A stretch of 64,000 nt of DNA from Dermatemys mawii. Its lineage: Eukaryota > Chordata > Testudines > Dermatemydidae. Made by a program: the position numbers and the translations under genes. The stretch is from contig ML677330.1 in the NCBI GenBank assembly GCA_007922305.1, positions 2,383,109 to 2,447,108 on the forward strand, written 5' to 3'. Positions 38,161 through 51,400 of this stretch are shown piece by piece. The notes beneath the pieces are model-generated. The model was not told where the DNA came from, ran no database searches, and saw nothing but the letters and a program-made list of their open reading frames with translations. How positions within the stretch are numbered: position 1 is the stretch's first letter; each line of letters opens with the position of its first letter.

Positions 38161-40149
38161 AGCTAAGCAGTAGACATATTGAACATGGATTTGCAAATAT
38201 TTCAATTTACCCAAATATGCATTTTTCATCAAAAAAAAGTTGTGTCCAAAATAATTTGCACAAATGTACTCTGAATCTCTGTTGCATACCCTCAGGAGAA
38301 ATAATTTTCTGCAAGGTGTTTGAGGCTGTGATCCAAAAGAAAAAGATGCTTAAAATCACCCCCTGACGTGAGTCTTTCACAAGATGCTGGGTTATTCACC
38401 AGACCACTGAGTAATTGGACAAACCACAACAACTTTTGCCTTAAAGGGGCTGCTTTTCAAGTTTAAGCTAACATGAATAAAACATTACACTGTGAACTAC
38501 AGTTACCTAAAATGATATAAAGATTTCCTAGGCCTCATCAAGGAGCTATTTTCATATTGTCCTTTTAGGAATAAATGGAAGAACATGCCAGTTCAGAAAA
38601 ATCTGCAAAGGGAAATGTGAAAAAAAAATAAAAAAAATTATAAAAAAAGGTTTAACAGCATTTTTATATCTCAAAAGAATTATAAAAAAGTGGGGGGAAG
38701 GGTTTATTGCTTTGATTGGCAGGAGGTGTAATTTTGCTGTTTAATTTGTATTGTGCTAAGAAAGAAACCCAGAATGTGCTTCTCTGATCTATGCGGTTTT
38801 ATAATGAATTTCATTGGACTATATCGTCTTCCTTTTAAGGTATTTTTCTCTCCCAAGTGTTCTTTCAGTTCTAGACCACATTAATTGCTTCCAAAAGGCA
38901 GAGCTTTTGTGATCAGACTCAGGATCTAGTGGGCCGGACCCTCTTAGGCCTGGGCTCAAATGAACATGATATCTTCTGAGAAAAAATAGCTTAGTAATAA
39001 AGATATCCCCACAGAAGTGTCCACAAAACTGTACAGACTTGTACTGGATCATTAGTAGTCCTAGTATGGGTGGCTGACTAGAAGATCTAGCAGTTCTATT
39101 TATTTTTCCTTCTTTTCTTGTTTTGTTTCATGACCACTTTAATCTTTAGTGTACAATGAAAGGTGTGTGAAGTCTGACATTATAAATCTGTTTATAGCTG
39201 TCACTCCTTTTTCCAGCTTAACAGAGTTTGACACCGGAATAAACCCAGTTTTTCTGTGGAAAGATGTTTTGATAATTTTTTGTCCAGTCACTGATTGATT
39301 TATTGTTCTGCTACCTGAATTTCAATGCACTAATCTCTGTTTACTGCAGTGAATATTTATTAACAAAAGTACGTCAGAGTCAATTGCATTTTCCCTTGCT
39401 ACTGAATTCTATCAAGTTCCCGTGGCTTCCAACAAATACCTTCATTAGTGTTAAGGGACTTTAGAAAGCATTTCCCCCTTCCATGCTTGAGGTGTGATAT
39501 AACTGATTATGCTCTCTCTAGTTACTTGGGAACACAAAGATGCAGAGTGAACACTAGTGTGAGAAATATAGAATTACATTGAAATTCTGGCATAGATACG
39601 CGCACATAATCCCAGTTGAAAGAGAACATGGCAGGAAGAAGAAAAGAGCACCACTTGACATCTTCCTGACTAGGGATGGAATAGGACTCCATTCCCAGGG
39701 CAGGGGAAGAATGGACTGAATAGGGGATACCAAAATGAGCTTGATGAAGGGAAAAGGAAATTAACAGCAGTGCTGCTTCAGTCTCTGAATGACCAGCCTT
39801 TAAAGATCAGTTATGACTCAGGTGGTTGTTGAAAGTTATCACCAAACAGCTTTTCACCTGCCTGTGTAACTTGAGTGGTTTAATTCCATTTCCCAAGGAA
39901 TAGTTTTCCACATTCCCAAAATAAAAACCAACATGGATGGCAGCCTCGCCAGGTATGCCAAGGAGTGAAATAGCTGTTGAGGCTGAGATTTCATCCTGAT
40001 GTGAGATATTCCCTCCAGGTCCAGGTTGAGACATGCTGGTGAGTCAGTGTGGACATCCTTCACTCATGCTGAACTTTTTCTGTGGATACGTGGATGACTT
40101 CAGTCTAAAGGACTCAGTCAGCACCTTTTGCCAATAGTTTGCCAATATT

Positions 40150-40265
40150 TGATGATTACTTGCTCTGTTCATTCCCTCTGAAGCACCTGGCATGGGCCAC
40201 TATCGGAAGACAGGATACGGGGCTAGATGGGCCTTTGGTCTGACCCAGTATGGTTGTTCTTATGT
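40150..40265 (+). mobile_element. CR1 LINE 3' end, plus strand
   Basis: The sequence ggccactatcggaagacagg, then gctagatgggcctttggtc and gacccagtatggttgttc, ending in ttatgt, is the 3' terminus of a CR1 subfamily. It is the inverse of the end seen at 23.82 kb. Confidence 0.87.
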
Positions 40266-42470
40266 ACTAGATTCATATGTTTAAGCAGTACAAAATTGAA
40301 CAAAATTTTGGGTGCATATCTGAACTGGCCTATAAATACTAATTCTTCTATGGTTTGTCCATCACTGATTAATTACTCTATAATTGTCATAATTTTAACT
40401 ATGCAGATGTATCTTCATTTTATCACAAGAATCTTTGATATGGCTTTATGAATTCACTGTATCCATCCTCATAAGTGCTCAAAATTTGCATGGATACATA
40501 AGAGTATCAGTAAATTCATGCTTATGCAGAGATACAAAGTATGAGCATAGGGAAACACATTGTGACCAGTGAGGAGATGGCTCAAGTTTTTTGATTTGGG
40601 AAGTACATTCATTATATTAGCCAACAAATGGCATCCAGAAACTGTCTGACTGTATTCTGGATGAGAGAATTACCTCAGTGTTCTGGTTCTGCTAATGCAC
40701 CTCATTTCTCTGCCATTATATTCTTGGTCATGGTGTCATGGCAGAACAGTGGGTCTAGGAGTATCCTGCAGATACGCATCTATCTCTGGTTCAGAAGAGA
40801 CTTAACAATTTAATTCAGAATGTCGTCATGCTTGACTGATTGTTTATATTGTTGGACTGCTAAGAAGAGAAACTGGGCCAAATGCATTGCTAGTATAGGC
40901 AGGCTTAATACTACTGAAGTAAATGGAGTTGCGTTCACTTATGCTAGGGGTAGATTTAACACTGTGTCTATAAAACCCAGGCAGTGGATACTGATGCATA
41001 TTCTTTCAGTGTCCTGGAATTTTTTTAAAGTATTATTTGCACTGAGGTTTGTGGTTTTTCAAAAAAAAAGCATGTGGCGAAAAGGAAGGCATCTGTATTG
41101 ATTATCCTTTATCTTGTGTGTGTTTTCTTTGATTAAAGTGTTCTAAGGACATGTAGCAGTAGCACAAGGCACTAACATGCTGGGCTTCTGACTACTGGGA
41201 TGGCTGAAAGCACTGTGTAAGTTCTGTGATGAACCACTGGTCACTGTAGTTCTCTGAGAGCTTCAGATCCTATTTTCTAACCTGCAGTTTAAGAACCTGT
41301 GTGTTTTACATAGCAGTGTATATCACTGCATTCTGGATACAGTGGTGTAAATAAATGTCAGGTTAAGGTTAACATTGACATCAACAAGTAAACTACAGGG
41401 CTGAATTGTCCATCTAAGATATGTTATGTACAATGATTTTACACCTTACTTTCATAGTGTTTCTTGATTATTATGTCAGATACAAATTATACTGTCAAAT
41501 ATGAAGACTTCTTTTCTTCTGTACTGGAAGAAAGATGTAACAAAATGAAACTGAAATGCGGAGGGGGAGAGTAATGCAAAATTTGTGAAGACATTTTTTA
41601 TGATCCAAGAGAAGCTATGAAAGTCCCAAAGGGGCGAATGAAACATGTCCAAGAAAGTGGATGGAGGCAGCATTGGTTTAGAGGAAGAAGCTTTACAAAT
41701 GCACTGGAAAGTTTGGAGAGCATTAGTATATTTGATCCAAGGTGAGGTGTTGGCATTGTGCGCCAGCTAACGCAGCCCTTGTCTGCGAACATGGCCAAAT
41801 TTAATGAAGTCCAAAACCATGCTGCTTAACATTCCTGGACTCACAAGGGAAACAAGAAAAATAATAGGGCAGGAAGCTTAAAATGATTTTGTTACTCCTT
41901 TTTTAATACTTTCTATAACATCACATTTCATAATTCAACGTACCCAATCCTATGATATTTTACAATAATTGCTGGGTTTCTATGAGTCTGTAAATTTTAG
42001 TTTCGAAGTCAAGGAAATCTCTTGTCATTTGGGACAGCTGATAGGTCTGAAGGAAGAAATATCAGTACTTTCATAGTGAAATGGCTCTTCCTCACTTACA
42101 AAAACTGCCTTCCATCACTGAAATAAAATCCTAAAAAAGACAGGCAAACAGCAAAAAATTCTTGGTTAATGTTATAATGTATATACTCCTGAAAATATGA
42201 TTTAATGCCAGTTTGTCAATAATGAGAAGCTGCCTAATAACTCTTCCAGGCTAAGGAACAACTTTGGGTTATGTCCTGGGTTTGTGTGCTTATTGTAAGA
42301 CTAGGGCTAATCTAACCTGTATATTACAATTTTTTTAAAATGTCTTGATTTTAGTTGGCTAATCAGTTGCATTTCTGCAACTGCATTGATGCTGTCTCTT
42401 GTTTGTAGTCAGTTCTTTAATTGTGTTTCATCCTGGGCACCCTCCAGAAGACCACAGTTCTCCTCTAAAT

Positions 42471-42700
42471 CAGCGCGTTGCAAACTTTTCCCTCCGCGGC
42501 TGCTCTCTGGTTTTTCGCGTCCTCTCGCGGCCCGGGGGTACGGCTGCCAAACAGAAAGCTTCTGCTTTCGGCAGCTGTTCAGCTGACATATATAGAATGC
42601 TTCCAATTTCAGCGATGTCCCGGCACTGATCCTGCGGTGGCACGGGGACACCGCGCACCCCTCTGGGGGGGTCTCGCACACCCCACTTTGAAGACCACTG
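42471..42700. mobile_element. Non-autonomous hAT-type element (230 bp)
   Basis: The element begins cagcgcgttgcaaactttt and ends ccccactttgaagaccactg. The terminal inverted repeats are imperfect. It is flanked by near-identical 8-bp duplications, ctctaaat (42463-42470) and ctctaaac (42701-42708), as expected for hAT. It is GC-rich relative to its surroundings and codes for nothing. Confidence 0.82.
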
Positions 42701-42819
42701 CTCTAAACGTTCTTTGGGTCCTCAGTACACATTGTAATTCAGTGACAAAATCATTGTGGTGTATTTTGTCCAAAATTTTAAATGAAATCTTAATTCATAG
42801 ATATTTTTAATCCTGCAAG

Positions 42820-43445
42820 CCAGATTCAGTCCTACGTGTGCAGGGATCTCCTTGGGCCTTTAGGCCCTGACTCTGAGTGCTCTGGAGCTGGAGCACCCAT
42901 GGCAAAAATGGTGCGTGCTGAGTGCTCACCGACAGCCCTCCTTATCAGCTCTTTCCCCTTCCAGCCAGCGCCTCCACCACCTGCTGCGATCAGCTGTTCC
43001 ACAGCATGCAGGAGGCACTGGGGTGAGGAGCAAGGGTGGAGTGCACTCAGGGGGCGGGGGTGGAACAGGGTGTAACAGTTCTGATTCTCCAACTGATGGA
43101 GCCAATTCAGGACAAATTGCTTAAAGCAGGGCAGTTACAGCCCAACGCTGGGGTTTTTCCACCTCTAAGGCAAACCAAACCAGACTACGCCCAGAGCCGT
43201 AGGGCCCTGTGCCGCCGATCCGTGGCGCAGGAAGGGGAGTTGCCCAGAGCCAGGTGGGGGCCCTGTGCCGCTGACCTGCGGCTGGGCGGGAGCTGCACCC
43301 GGAGCAGGGGGTAGGGGAGGGGCTGCGCTGCTGACCCGCGGCGCGCAGAGGTGGGTTTTCAAGCGGAGCCAGGGGTTCAGTGGGGGGGGAGCCTGTGGCT
43401 CCCTCTCCCCCCCCCACCACTGCCATGTGCCCCAATATTTAGCTG
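42820..43445. repeat. GC-rich compound repeat region
   Basis: The first part (to about 43070) contains ggagctggagcacccatgg and resembles a turtle DNA element. The second holds caggacaaattgcttaaagc and ccacctctaaggcaaacc, like a turtle LTR piece. From 43196, ccctgtgccgc-type units recur two or three times. Overlapping open frames on both strands are a by-product of GC richness. There is no splice-flanked coding signal. Confidence 0.5.
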
Positions 43446-43475
43446 TTGTCATCTGGTCATCTTGTGTATATGTAT

Positions 43476-43898
43476 AGAGCTTCAGTTCATAGCAAAGTCC
43501 CTCCAGAGGTAAGAAGCAGGATTGAACACAAGATGGAGATGAGGCATCAGGCTTTTATAGTATTTTCCCAGGTGTAAAAACACCTCTTTGTTCTTACTGT
43601 GGAAAATTACAGCAAAATGGAGTTTGGAATCACATGGGCAAGTCCCTGCATACCTTACTGAGTCACAAGATGTGTCTGCCCTCTCTCAATGGGTCACTAA
43701 TACAGCTGATGGTCCTTAATGGGCCATCAAGCAGGCTAGGCAGAGATAACACCAACTTGTCTGGGATGTCACCCAGAAGCATAGCATAAGTTTGCCATAC
43801 AGACAGCATAGAGCCAATATTCACAACTTTAAATACAAAAATGACACATGCATACAGATAACATAACCAGCAAACCATAACCTGGTCTTAGACGTCTA
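43476..43898 (-). mobile_element. Retroviral-type LTR, minus strand (partial)
   Basis: Read on the minus strand it runs from ggttatggtttgctggttat through gggtgacatcccagacaagt and gggccattaaggaccatcag to a TATA box and then ggagatg-type leader sequence ending near gaactgaagctct. I recognise this order from a turtle endogenous-retrovirus LTR family. The 3' part is truncated by the GC-rich block. No viral genes are present. Confidence 0.75.
43551..43561 (-). promoter_or_regulatory. LTR TATA box
   Basis: The plus-strand gcttttatagt is actataaaagc on the minus strand, a good TATA box inside the minus-strand LTR. It would direct transcription antisense to COL25A1. Whether it is active is unknown. 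Confidence 0.5.
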
Positions 43899-46800
43899 TC
43901 TCTTCCTGCCCTGTGTGATGTTATTGACACTACATTATACACAATACATCTTCCCTATTAAATTATTGAGCCTCACTCATCATTTCATGTCCTGTTGAAC
44001 TATTTGTATAGAAACAGATGGTAATGTAGAGACAGACCACAGAGTAAAGTTGGGAGACTCCTTTGTTGAATATACAGTACACTTATTGTTAATATAGAGA
44101 GATGTTATGCAGATTAACTTGGGGTCTGTAATGAAGGGAAGATTGTGGCTGTGTTTATACTTTTAATGAAAGGTTGGAGTAGCTTGGAAGATAACAGAAT
44201 GCACAATCAAATACATTTTTAAAATGGTTTGATTTAAATACTGGCTGTTGAGAAGATGTTGCTAATATGATCGTCAGAAGACCTTTACAGGTGGGAAAAA
44301 GCTGTCACGGTAGAGTGAAGTAAAAAAAAAAATAGCACCTTTTAGATAATGTGCCATGAAATATTGCCTGTCGGCTAAATCCTTCAGACTGACTCAGATA
44401 ATTCTCTCATAAACTTCAATGGGAATCTTCTCTGAATGCAGACTACAGGAGTAAGCCTTGTGTTGTCCATTTTCACACTGCCTTGGCCTTCTAGCCCTTG
44501 TATACCTATTTATAATGACGAGGATGTGACAAAGGAATAGAAATGTGGCTGCAGTCAAGACCACAAGAAAGAAGCACCTGCCATTAATCCTGAATGTATA
44601 AATGTAGCTTGTATCTGTACTCACGGGCAGCAGCAGCTGTAAAATATAGTTGACCCTTACTTCAGCTTTGTTCTCAGTTAGCAGGTGCCTGGACGCCTTT
44701 CAGTCTGCTTTGGAACACCCTGTTTTAAAAAGAACAGTATTTATCACCTAATTATGAATGCAAATTTTGCATGTGTTTGTGATTTACGAGGCCATGCTTA
44801 TGCCAAAGAGGCTATAAACTGTATTTGAAAATGTATGGCAGTCTGCAGTAGATAATTACACTTTGAGAAAAGGGCCTCTGTTTCCAGTGAAAACACTGTA
44901 AAGTTATTTCAGAAATGTTGTGACCTCAGACATTTCACATAACAGACACAAAATGCTTTCACATTTGTGCAGCAGCTAGAGGCCTGATCTCTGCCATCTC
45001 TCAAACGAAAGCACAGAAAGCTCCTTTGGAAAAGGGCAAGACGTCTCTGTTGCAGCCTTCGAAATTAGCATTTTTTTTCTTAACTCACACAGTTCTTTGT
45101 ATCTATGCTCTTAACAAGAAGAAAGAATAGAGTTTTGGGGAAAAACCAAACCCTCTCCAACACTTGCCCTCCTTTAAACAAACCAGTCCCCAACTCTCAC
45201 CCCACCTCCACAAACATCACTTTGCCTCATACTAAATCCATACAGCCTTTCCTCCCTCCCCCAAACACACACATCAATAAAACCTGCAGTAAAACCTTCG
45301 GAGAATTTCTCCATGCAAATGGAAAGAAGATGTCAAAGGCTGAAGAGTGGAGATTTCCTTTTTAAAGTTCCCAAAGTAATGGAAATGGTATTCTCAAAAA
45401 CTAGAGCTGGGTGAATACAGCCATAAAATATTACTAGAGTATTCTTGCAATGAAACGTCACTGATTCCCTATACTGGTATTTAGGAGAGCTAATTTTTAT
45501 TTGCAAGAAAGCTCACAAAAAGCAAAAGCAGTGTGAATAAAAGTACAAGTGTTTGTGAGAATATTCACAGCAAAAATGCCCTTGTGGCCATTTTGAAAAG
45601 ATATTTTTATTTGTTTATACAATAGATTTGTTGAACGTTAATAAATACTTTGGGATAATTTGTAAGAAGAAAGGGGGATTCTTTTAAATTATAAAATGTC
45701 CATTCAAGAAACAGAAACAATACCATGTGACTTAGATAACTAGCCATATTGTGCAAAAAGTAAATACCCCCAGCAACCAATTTGATCCATCAGACAACTG
45801 TGAATAATTAACTAATTCACAGAAATCAGAGACTGTTCATGGATAAACTGCAAAGCGGGCAAAAATCATTGGATAAGTTATTTGAAACAAATAATAGAAC
45901 CAGCTCTATTAAAAATCATAAGTTGGATTCACATTCATGTTCCCAGAACTCTAGCATATCTCCTGGGAAGAAGGTCGTGGTGGTGCAAATTGACTGCATC
46001 CTTAGTTGTGTAATAATGGGCTAATTACATGCCTGTGAGTCCAACACGTGCGTAGCACTGGTTGGGAAGGGCTATAGCTGCAACAGTTGTACCATGCCTT
46101 CTGCAGTTTCTGCCTGTGGAGTTTCTGTTGAAATCGGACTGTGAATAACTGCATCCCACCCCCACCAACAGAAATCCCAAGAGAGTGCAGTGGCACTAAA
46201 ATGCTCTGCCCTTCGTTAAGCAGAGAGGATTATCTTTGGGTTGCTGGAGGCCTCACTGGCACAGGGAGTGTAATATACAGCTGAATTGGGTCCCGTAGCT
46301 ATAGTGTACAATTGATGGGTTGTCGAGGGTCAGTTAAAGGATTATTTTTTTAAGGTAATGGAATGTAACCACAGCTGACATTGTATTCTCGGTTCAGTGG
46401 TCACCATGTTAGTCTGTGTTTGCCAACCATTACTACACACATGCTATACTCTCAGACACTAGTCTGCAGTAACTATTGGTAAATGTTGATATATGTTTGT
46501 CTGAGAGCTTGCACGCCTGATATATATGTGTGTATACATATATATTCACGTGTTAAAGCAGACCTGCTGAAAATGTGCTGCATTATTATCCCTCTGAGTC
46601 ACATCAGTAGAAGCATTCATGGGGTCACTTGCTGACAAAGAATACAGAATTCTGCATGCAATTGTAATTGTTTGGCATGTGAACCTCAGTATGTAAATTG
46701 ACCAAGTGGATGCCCACAGACAAACTTTCATCACAAGTTTATCTGTGATATAACTTGTTTTTTAAACTTCAGGGACGGACTGTGTCCAGCCTTTGTATGG

Positions 46801-48220
46801 GGATTCAAAGGAGAGAGGGCCACAATGACAGTCATTGTATATAATTGAGTGCAAGGGCTCCACTCTTCTAGCTGTCCCAAAGGAGAGATGGGAAGGGAAG
46901 GAGGAGGCCAGGGCTTGATTCTTCCCCCCTGCAGCAGCCAGAAGAGATGGCAAGCTACAGAAGTTAACATACATGGCATTTCCTTAAAAGATGTTGTAGC
47001 ATTATGGGGAACTCTTAAAAATACACCAGAAATTGGCTAGCATAGGAATTTTCAAAGCTTTTCTTGCTATAGCCAGCATCCTAACAGACAGTGTTTCATG
47101 GGCCACTTCTTCCATTTGCAAGTCATGCGAGTCACTTCCCCTCCCATTTGTGGTTATGAAAAATCCTTTCGGTTATACTGCTGGCTTACATGGAAAATTA
47201 GCATTGGGAAGGTGTTTAGTTAGTTTTAATTATGCTGCTGGTGGTGCTGTTCTCTGGTAGTGGTACTTTTCTCCTCTCCTTCTTTTGTTATAGAACACAA
47301 ATAGGCTGGCTTGTCCTCTTTGTTTCCAGATGCTTTTACCAGTGCCCAACTTTCCTTTTGCACTGAAACACCTAGACATCTTCAGAAGGAGCTGGAAACT
47401 TGTAGGTAGAGTCAGAACCATTTAATCTACCAGTTCGGTGCAGACTACCAGCAAGTGATCCACAAACCGTAGCTTGAGAACTGGGTCTAGAAAGTTGATT
47501 CCACATCTTTGCACAACACAAAGTTGCACAACACAGAAGTTGGGAACCTGTTCAGACAACAGAGAATAATGAAAGAACTTATAGTGCCACCCTAATATCA
47601 CACTGCACCATTTTGTTTGTCTGGTGTGTTTAAAATAATTATCCTTCATTCTAAAAAGTCATATCAAACTGAATTTTGATAAAGAAGAGCTCACTTTCCT
47701 CTGCCACATCACAGTATGCCACTGACTGAACATGTCTTGCTATGCTCCTAGAACTCCTAATCTAATTTTCCTCTACTCTTCTAATTTAAGAAGGCTGCCA
47801 AAATACATGACAGATTTATAAAACTCTAGATATATTTAGCCATATTTGGTAAAAAGTTTTACTGTTTTAGAAAACGCTTATTACCAGATGTGGGATGAAA
47901 TCCTGGCTCTGTTGCTGTCAGTGGGAGTTTTGCCATTGCCATTTGCCATTGCCAGGATTTCACTTGTATTTTTTACTATTGTGAGTAGACCCACGAAGTG
48001 TGTGTGCACAACTCAACAGGAGTAACCCCACTACACCTGCTACTAAATCTTTGCAGAACTTGTCCCTAAAATACCTGTAGCTTATGGAAAACCGTAAGAA
48101 AGCATAACATTACGGATAGATCTCTAAATCATTCAGACCTGCTTCTTACTGTATCACTATAACTGGTCATTGAACTTCATTAGCATCAATAATTTGCCAA
48201 TTTTTTTCTATTTTTTTCAG

Positions 48221-48247
48221 GGTCCTCCTGGTCCCAAAGGTGAGAAG
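48221..48247 (+). CDS. COL25A1: COL25A1 exon, 27 bp (GPPGPKGEK)
   Basis: The exon reads GPPGPKGEK, three Gly-X-Y triplets of the first collagenous domain. The acceptor is a T-rich tract ending in tttttttcag and the donor is gtgagtac. Mammalian collagen XXV has a very similar GPPGPKGDK here, from memory. A short 165-bp intron separates it from the next exon, so the two probably splice together as a pair. Lysine in the Y position next to glutamate is typical of charge pairs that stabilise the triple helix. Confidence 0.95.
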
Positions 48248-48412
48248 GTGAGTACACATATTGTCAACACTTACAAAATAAATGGAAACCCCTCCTGGTA
48301 TTAACTGAACAGATAGTTTATATTGACACAGTATGATGTGAAGTTATGTAAGAGAGTTGGGTAGCACACAGATGCTGTGTTAAAACTATCATCTCATCTT
48401 TCCCCTTTGCAG
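48248..48412 (+). other. COL25A1 short intron (165 bp)
   Basis: This 165-bp intron runs from gtgagtac to tcccctttgcag, between two 27-bp exons. It is by far the shortest visible intron, and its size favours recognition by pairing of splice sites across the intron, so the two microexons are likely spliced as one unit. Confidence 0.93.
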
Positions 48413-48439
48413 GGAGATCAAGGTGATCAGGGCCCTCGG
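48413..48439 (+). CDS. COL25A1: COL25A1 exon, 27 bp (GDQGDQGPR)
   Basis: The exon encodes GDQGDQGPR, the last three triplets of the first collagenous domain before NC2. The acceptor is tcccctttgcag and the donor is gtaagcat. Human collagen XXV has GEQGDQGPR at this point as I recall, followed immediately by MVFPKINHG. That protein order fits a direct splice to 62037, which would skip the candidate exon at 61060. The phase is 0 at both ends. Confidence 0.95.
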
Positions 48440-51400
48440 GTAAGCATCTTAAAACCAAATGTTACACTTCCCCTTTCCTGAGTAGGCAATTAGTCTTTAG
48501 CGCTAAACTAAATTAAACATAGTGTCTTAGCTAATCATGCTTATTAGCTGCTTTAACCCTGCATGTTGTAGTAAGTGTCTGCAGGACAGCAAATATAATC
48601 AAATAGTTTCTGAGAAGCATTTAAGTAAGCATAGCCATAAATACATTACTGTATATGAAAATATACAGCTGCTGCTAGTGAGAAAAATGCATTTGACCAT
48701 GATTTTGCTCTGCTGTATACGAACTGGTTTGGTTTACCAGAGTAAACCTTCCAGTTTTCCCAGCCATGGACTCCTACAATGCAGAGGGCACGTTGGGTTT
48801 ATTAATAAATTTGGTCCTATATTTTCTCTTAAAATATCCATTATTTAGAAAACTATAAAAACGTGGCACATTCATGGACTAGTTCTTGTGCCTACATACA
48901 TGTACCAAATAGAATAATTATATTGTCTCTTACACATAGCATTTTTTCAAGCAGTTTGAAATTTTAGAGTTAGTAATGGAATCATAACACATTCCTTGTG
49001 GAGTTATTTTAGTTTTTAAATATTTTGTTTGTTTTAATCACAGGAATACAATGATGAGCATATTGTTATGTTGGTAGTGCCAGTTCATTGTCTTTACATC
49101 CGTTCTTCATTATACAAATGTTCGGACATATTGTTCTAATGATACAGAGACTCAGTTCAGTTACATGTTTATACGTTTTCTCATGCCAGGGCACGTTTTT
49201 GGTCAATTAGTTAATATATTTTTAATTTTATTGTGAGTGAGAAATCTTTAAAGTCATAACATATTGATTTGTCCATATTATTGTGATGACAGTATGCTTA
49301 GAAGCCCCAGACAGGCCCCATTATGCTTCGTAATGTACTGACGTTAGAAAGCTGCAATTCCAGTCCTAATCATTTAAAATCTAATTTAAGACAAATAAGA
49401 GAAGGAAACAAACTGAAGGCAGGAATGAAGGCTGACAAGATTAATAGTGAAAGCAGCACATTGTTGCCTAGAATGGTTATATGCACAACTTAATGTTTCT
49501 GAACCATTTAAAGTTGTTTTTTAGTTATAAGTTAGAAGTAGCTAAAATAGATTTCCGAAATTCTCACTTATCTACTTGAGCTGGCTGTTTGCTGAAGGCA
49601 TCATGGCAAAAGTGAATCTATCAGAAGGAATCTGGAGGAGGGCAGGCTAACATCTCTATACTACTTTGGAGAGGTATTCATCAGAGGTTTAATTAGTTTA
49701 CACTGTATTGAAGTTTTATTAAGAAATTTGTAGATATCATTTGAGTAATTTGGAGTCTCCTCTCTCATGGCCTTGTCTTTCTCAAAATGAATGTGGATAT
49801 GCTTTACAGGAGCCTTTCCTTCTTTTTCCTCAGATTTTTCAAGTGTAAATATTAGGATAGTGCTTCTTACCATTTTATTTTTCATGCTACAGTAGTTATC
49901 TTTTCTGATTACTGTTTGCAGGATGTATATGCTCAACTTGTATCACCGGGAGATTAGACATATAATTCATGGAAGTTCTTGGTGTAAATCCATTATGCAC
50001 CAAAATGAAACTATACCCACTTATTCCTTCCTTGGTTACTTTTCTGTATGTTTTGTATTATTTTGTATGTAACATAGGTTTTGTGGTGGATGCCACTATC
50101 ATGTTTTCTATTGTTCCCAGAAGTATTCTGCCTGAAAGTGATACTGGGATGACCTCAGCATTTACATTCAAATGCCTGAAAATAGACTGGTTACTGTACC
50201 TGAAAGTCCTGGACACTTTTAAACTAGCTCATCTTTTGAAGATGTGGAACCTGCGGTTTCTTTGTTATATAAGAAACTTTTTACAAATGTTTTTGATGTT
50301 CAGACTTGATTATAGCAAAGGTTTTATTGCTCCAAGCCATGTGTATGGCTTTGAAAATTCATAAGAGCCCCTTAGCCTTTGTAACAGCCACCTTCTTCTT
50401 TCAGGCACTTTCATTAGTGAAAGAAACCAAAGCAAAAAGTGGAGATTTGCCACATGGAAAATGGGACCCTGAAGCCTGCAAAATCCCCAGTGAAATTAAG
50501 AGAAAGATGTGAATCATCACCTCTCTCATTTCTTATATATGAGACAATAACATCTCTTGCAACCCTCAGACACACCCTTTTTCAATTTTCCTATTTTGAT
50601 CTTAAAAATTTAAAGACACTCCTTGCTTAAATCACTCTGAAACTATTAGGGAGGAAATTAAATACAGTATTTAAGAGTTGTAGAAGTTCACCTTACTTGA
50701 TTTGCATGAGGAAGGTGGACAAAATATGCTTACTGGTTTGGAAGCAAGGCCCTGTATAACACATCTCCAATTGATAGAGAGACAGTATTGCAAATGAGGG
50801 TCCAAATGCTGCAAACATTGGAGGTTCAGAGACTTTCAGTTTTCATGGAGCTATGGGTATTTTTTCCAGTTTTTTTTTTTAAGGGGCTAATGTTTGTTAG
50901 GAGTTGCATTTTTCTAAAGTGCTCAGTATTGGCCTGCCTTGTTAACTCCAATAAGACTAGAGATATGCCAGTGTTGAGCCCTTTTGAAAGTCCTACCCTA
51001 GATGTTTGATCTTCCCTAGTAAGTTTGTTTTTTGCCTGTGTATATTTGAACCTAACCTCGAATGAATTTGTTACTTATTTTAAAAATTCTGATTGAACCA
51101 GATTTTTTGCTCACCTGCAGAATTAGAATTCCTCCAGTCACAAGTGTAAGAGGCTCAATGTTAGTAGGTCTCCTGAATCAATTTCCGTTTTGTGGAAGAT
51201 GCTTGTTTCACAACATGTCTGAAGGGGTCTCCATTGCTATACTAAGCCATGATGTTGAAAATTAAAATTAATATATTTTAGCCTGTGGGCTATTAGAATA
51301 AGTGCTGATACTGAGCCACTGCTCAGTTCCAGTTGCTCAACTCCTCTTCAATTTAAAATTATTAGATTAGAAACTAGCAAAGCCTTTGAAGATTTCATAA

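Larger units (their letters stand above)
24877..48220 (+). other. COL25A1 intron (23,344 bp)
   Basis: This is the largest intron in the window. It carries CR1 pieces at 32.8, 33.6-34.6, 37.3 and 40.2 kb, a retroposon-like tail at 26.8 kb, DNA elements at 33.1, 37.7 and 42.5 kb, and a GC-rich repeat cluster with a minus-strand LTR at 42.8-43.9 kb. No collagen-like exon was found by eye. 24.9-26.7, 27.2-32.7, 38.2-40.1, 40.3-42.4 and 44.0-48.2 kb show only short dispersed repeats or nothing recognisable. Confidence 0.8.

Noticed and set aside
42399..43477. Cluster of Pro/Arg/Ala-rich frames on both strands, suggestive of a CpG island or exon.
   Set aside because: The GC richness coincides with transposon and LTR pieces with visible ends, and no splice-flanked conserved protein is seen.
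44394..44650. A minus-strand frame with a hydrophobic, membrane-like stretch, a basic tail and YERI, preceded by a plausible acceptor (attttacag).
   Set aside because: There is no partner exon with a donor upstream, and the tail end overlaps a copy of the dispersed 'aacttcaatggga' repeat. A hydrophobic run is common by chance in AT-rich DNA.
49969..50364. 131-codon plus-strand open frame.
   Set aside because: The composition is what AT-rich random sequence gives (Phe, Leu, Ile, Tyr rich). No motif, splice context or family resemblance.
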